NCBI GenBank assembly: GCA_002351705.1
Contig: DEHC01000060.1
Coordinates: forward strand, 1 to 33,311
Length of the DNA stretch: 33,311 bases
Direction of reading: 5' to 3'
Origin: Gammaproteobacteria bacterium UBA2810
Lineage (GTDB): Bacteria; Pseudomonadota; Gammaproteobacteria; Enterobacterales; Succinivibrionaceae
A program made the translations under genes and the position numbers. Of this stretch, positions 31,575 through 33,311 are shown in pieces. Numbering within the stretch: the stretch's first letter is position 1; each line of letters starts with the position of its first letter. The notes below the pieces were generated by a model. That model was not told the DNA's origin. It did no database searches and worked only from the letters and a program-made list of their open reading frames with translations.

Positions 31575-33201
31575 TGTGCTTGCCCTTATGGATAAAGCGT
31601 CCGAAGAATCCCCTGAGGAGCCCTCCGCGCTTGCTCTCAGTCCCGGAATCACTCTGCTCTGATGATGCAGTCTCGGTCTTCTGCTCAACAGAGGCGGCAG
31701 GCTGTTCAGATGCCTGCTCAGTGCTTTCCGCTGACGGATCAGCACCGAGCTCCGGCTTGACAGTGGTTTCGGCAGCACTTCCCTCATCACCCTTTGACGA
31801 ATCCCTCGCGGAAAGGGTGGAATCACTGTCGAGACGCTTTATCCCGCTTGCGAAGCTGGCCTTGGACACTGCGCTGCCGCCCTCTGCCGAGCCCAGAGTT
31901 ACAACGCGGCCCTTCGGCCTGTCATCCTGGGACTTGCGGCTGACGCCTGCAAGGAATGATCCGCTGCCTGATGATGAGGCAGCAAACGGGACTTCCTTAG
32001 GCCCTGCGCTGTCAGAAGACTCTGCAGCAGGCTGTGAGGCGGAAGAGGCGGCTGTTCCGGACTTTGCCTCTGGCGCATCTTCTGCCTTGTGGTGGATGAC
32101 GCCAGAGCTGAAGCTGCGGCTGCCATCATTTGAGGAGGTCAGATCTACGGTCTTCTCCTTCTTTTCGGGTTCTGCCTCAGCCTTGTGATGGATTACGCCG
32201 GAGCTGAAGTTGCGGCTGCCGCCCTCATTTGAGGAGGTCAGATCTACGGTCTTCTCCTTCTTCTCAGGCTCTGCTTCAGCCTTGTGATGGATTACGCCCG
32301 AGGTGAAGTTGCGGCTTGTCTCGCCTGATGAGGTCAGATCTACAGTCTTCTCCTTCTTCTCAGGCTCTGCTTCAGCCTTGTGATGAATTACTCCGGAGCT
32401 GAAATTGCGGTTCTCGGAGTCATTTGCCGAAGTAAGGTCGACGATCTTCTCTGACGGCTCACCCTTGGTACTGCCGGCAGCGCTCTCTGACGGCGCGGCA
32501 GACGGAGCCTCAGGCGTGATTTCGGGTGCGCTCTGAACCTCAGGCTCATGAGTCCTGTCCTCTGCAACTGCAGCAGGCGACTCGGGGGCAGACTGCCTCG
32601 TAAGCTGCTCAAGCCTTGCCGCTTCCCTGCGCCGGCACTCGTCAGCACCGGTCTCAGCAGGATCAAGCATCAGGATCTTGTTGACCGGATCGACCTTTAC
32701 CGCAGTCTGAAGCTCAGTGCCGTCGTTTCTGTAGAAGTCACCGGCTTTCGGCAGATAGCCCTTCTCCATCAGCTGAAGGCGCTCTGCCGGGGAGAAGCTC
32801 TTCTTCATCAGGGTCTTGACGATCTTGAGTCCGCAGCTGCGGCACTGGAAATAGTCAGGATACTCGTAGAACTGCTCCTGGCCGCACAGACAGCACTCGA
32901 CGTGCACATGAGGATAGAACTCAGCCGCCCAGCCGTCCTTGGACTTGCGGCTGGTATCGACAGACACCTTGACGGGCATGGCAAGCCCGTTCTTGTCAGT
33001 GCAGTCGGTCAGCTCAAGCTGCATGCCGTCGTTGACGAGGCTCTCAAGCTCATCATCCGAGAAGTCATGACCGTGGTAGGTGCGCTTCACCACAAACCCG
33101 CACTTGTCATCAGAACAAACGTAATCCCATCTTCTGCGTCTCATTTTCATACCGCAGCAGGGACATATAAGATTAAGAGAAGATTTAGTTGAAGTTGCCA
33201 T
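31567..33201 (-). CDS. Zinc-ribbon protein with two topoisomerase-C-repeat-like modules and a tandem repeat array
   Basis: The 544-aa protein has three parts. (1) Residues 10-175 hold two zinc-ribbon modules. The first has C13/C16 and C29/C34 with CGFVVKRTYHG, HDFSDDELESLVNDG; the second has C103/C106 and C120/C123, then KKSFSPAERLQLMEKG. Both follow the pattern of the C-terminal repeat of topoisomerases (Toprim_Crpt). (2) A long disordered part contains four near-identical units of about 30 aa at 252-374, with VDLTS and NFSSGVIHHKAE, plus two decayed copies. (3) The last 17 residues, GLLRGFFGRFIHKGKHN, could form an amphipathic helix. No enzyme domain or signal peptide is seen. The start follows AGGTAAGAAA. 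The function is unknown. Confidence 0.75.
   Translation of the reverse strand: MATSTKSSLNLICPCCGMKMRRRRWDYVCSDDKCGFVVKRTYHGHDFSDDELESLVNDGMQLELTDCTDKNGLAMPVKVSVDTSRKSKDGWAAEFYPHVHVECCLCGQEQFYEYPDYFQCRSCGLKIVKTLMKKSFSPAERLQLMEKGYLPKAGDFYRNDGTELQTAVKVDPVNKILMLDPAETGADECRRREAARLEQLTRQSAPESPAAVAEDRTHEPEVQSAPEITPEAPSAAPSESAAGSTKGEPSEKIVDLTSANDSENRNFSSGVIHHKAEAEPEKKEKTVDLTSSGETSRNFTSGVIHHKAEAEPEKKEKTVDLTSSNEGGSRNFSSGVIHHKAEAEPEKKEKTVDLTSSNDGSRSFSSGVIHHKAEDAPEAKSGTAASSASQPAAESSDSAGPKEVPFAASSSGSGSFLAGVSRKSQDDRPKGRVVTLGSAEGGSAVSKASFASGIKRLDSDSTLSARDSSKGDEGSAAETTVKPELGADPSAESTEQASEQPAASVEQKTETASSEQSDSGTESKRGGLLRGFFGRFIHKGKHNG
32080..32448 (-). repeat. Four tandem units of about 90 bp within the 544-aa gene
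   Basis: Each unit encodes a VDLTS segment, a short variable spacer, then RNFSSGVIHHKAEAEPEKKEK. The copies are close to identical in DNA, which points to recent duplication or gene conversion. Confidence 0.88.
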
Positions 33202-33225
33202 TTTCTTACCTATAAATTTGAGCAG

Positions 33226-33234
33226 ATTCTAGCA
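33226..33234 (-). promoter_or_regulatory. Extended -10 upstream of the 544-aa gene
   Basis: On the minus strand TGCTAGAAT (33234-33226) is an extended -10; the -35 position holds only a weak TATTAA. It lies 25 nt before the start. The inverted repeat TTATCA-GAA-TGATAA (33263-33277) lies upstream and could be a regulator site. Confidence 0.5.
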
Positions 33235-33311
33235 CAGTAAGAAGGCAATTAATAAAACGGCCTTATCAGAATGATAAATAGACAGAAAAAAACAATCGAG
33301 TAGGCGGATGT

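Noticed and set aside
31574..32188. Open frame of 204 aa on the plus strand opposite the 544-aa gene
   Set aside because: It mirrors a repeat- and serine-rich coding region and shows no domain; the minus-strand gene has a start signal, zinc ribbons and a terminator.

Overview
The window looks like an ordinary chromosomal stretch of a gammaproteobacterium. I infer the Aeromonadales, possibly Succinivibrionaceae, from gene content only. The evidence is gamma-type gene order (rpsP-rimM-trmD-rplS; ffh next to a corB/yfjD gene; mreBCD-maf-rng; rplM-rpsI with sspB; pmbA/tldE divergent from yjgA/darP), an E. coli-type 312-aa malate dehydrogenase, RraA, SspB, FtsN and a periplasmic MalS-type amylase, plus a MotX-like protein of the kind found with sodium-driven polar flagella (Vibrio, Shewanella, Aeromonas). 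I see no insertion sequence, prophage, CRISPR array, tRNA or rRNA.

Layout. 1-660: a small free-standing glycogen-binding (CBM48-like) protein with its own terminator. 661-4348: two minus-strand units, rpsP-rimM-trmD-rplS and ffh, each with a recognisable promoter and terminator. 4387-8871, plus strand: corB-like transporter, mdh, pgsA, a MotX-like secreted protein and a small ZapB-like coiled coil. 8855-13433, minus strand: a tight operon argS-ftsN-cysE-rraA and a small TusB-like gene, with gaps of 2-8 nt. 13441-15688: malS (minus). 15827-16609: an exported L,D-transpeptidase (plus). 16629-18820, minus strand: rplM-rpsI, then sspB-sprT; sspA, which in E. coli lies between rpsI and sspB, is absent. 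18849-23492, minus strand: mreB-mreC-mreD-maf-rng. 23625-25220: amtB with a well-formed NtrC/sigma-54 control region and no glnK beside it. 25255-26210: a family 2 glycosyltransferase. 26283-28458: tldE and darP, divergent. 28505-29384: an exported rhodanese and a membrane-anchored unknown. 29398-31189: a large unknown protein with a degenerate alpha/beta-hydrolase-like core, divergent from an SmtB-type zinc-sensing repressor. 31194-33234, minus strand: a two-gene unit encoding a 544-aa zinc-ribbon protein with a tandem repeat array and a 107-aa acidic partner.

Most genes serve core functions: translation, protein targeting, cell shape and division, envelope lipid synthesis, cysteine synthesis and ammonium uptake. 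The least explained parts are the 544-aa repeat protein with its partner, the hydrolase-like protein beside the zinc sensor, the 182-aa membrane-anchored protein and the small TusB-like and CBM48-like proteins. Promoters found by eye share a -10 of the form TAGAAT or TAAAAT, often preceded by TGn (extended -10). All family assignments come from reading motifs and remembered family sequences; no database search was run.
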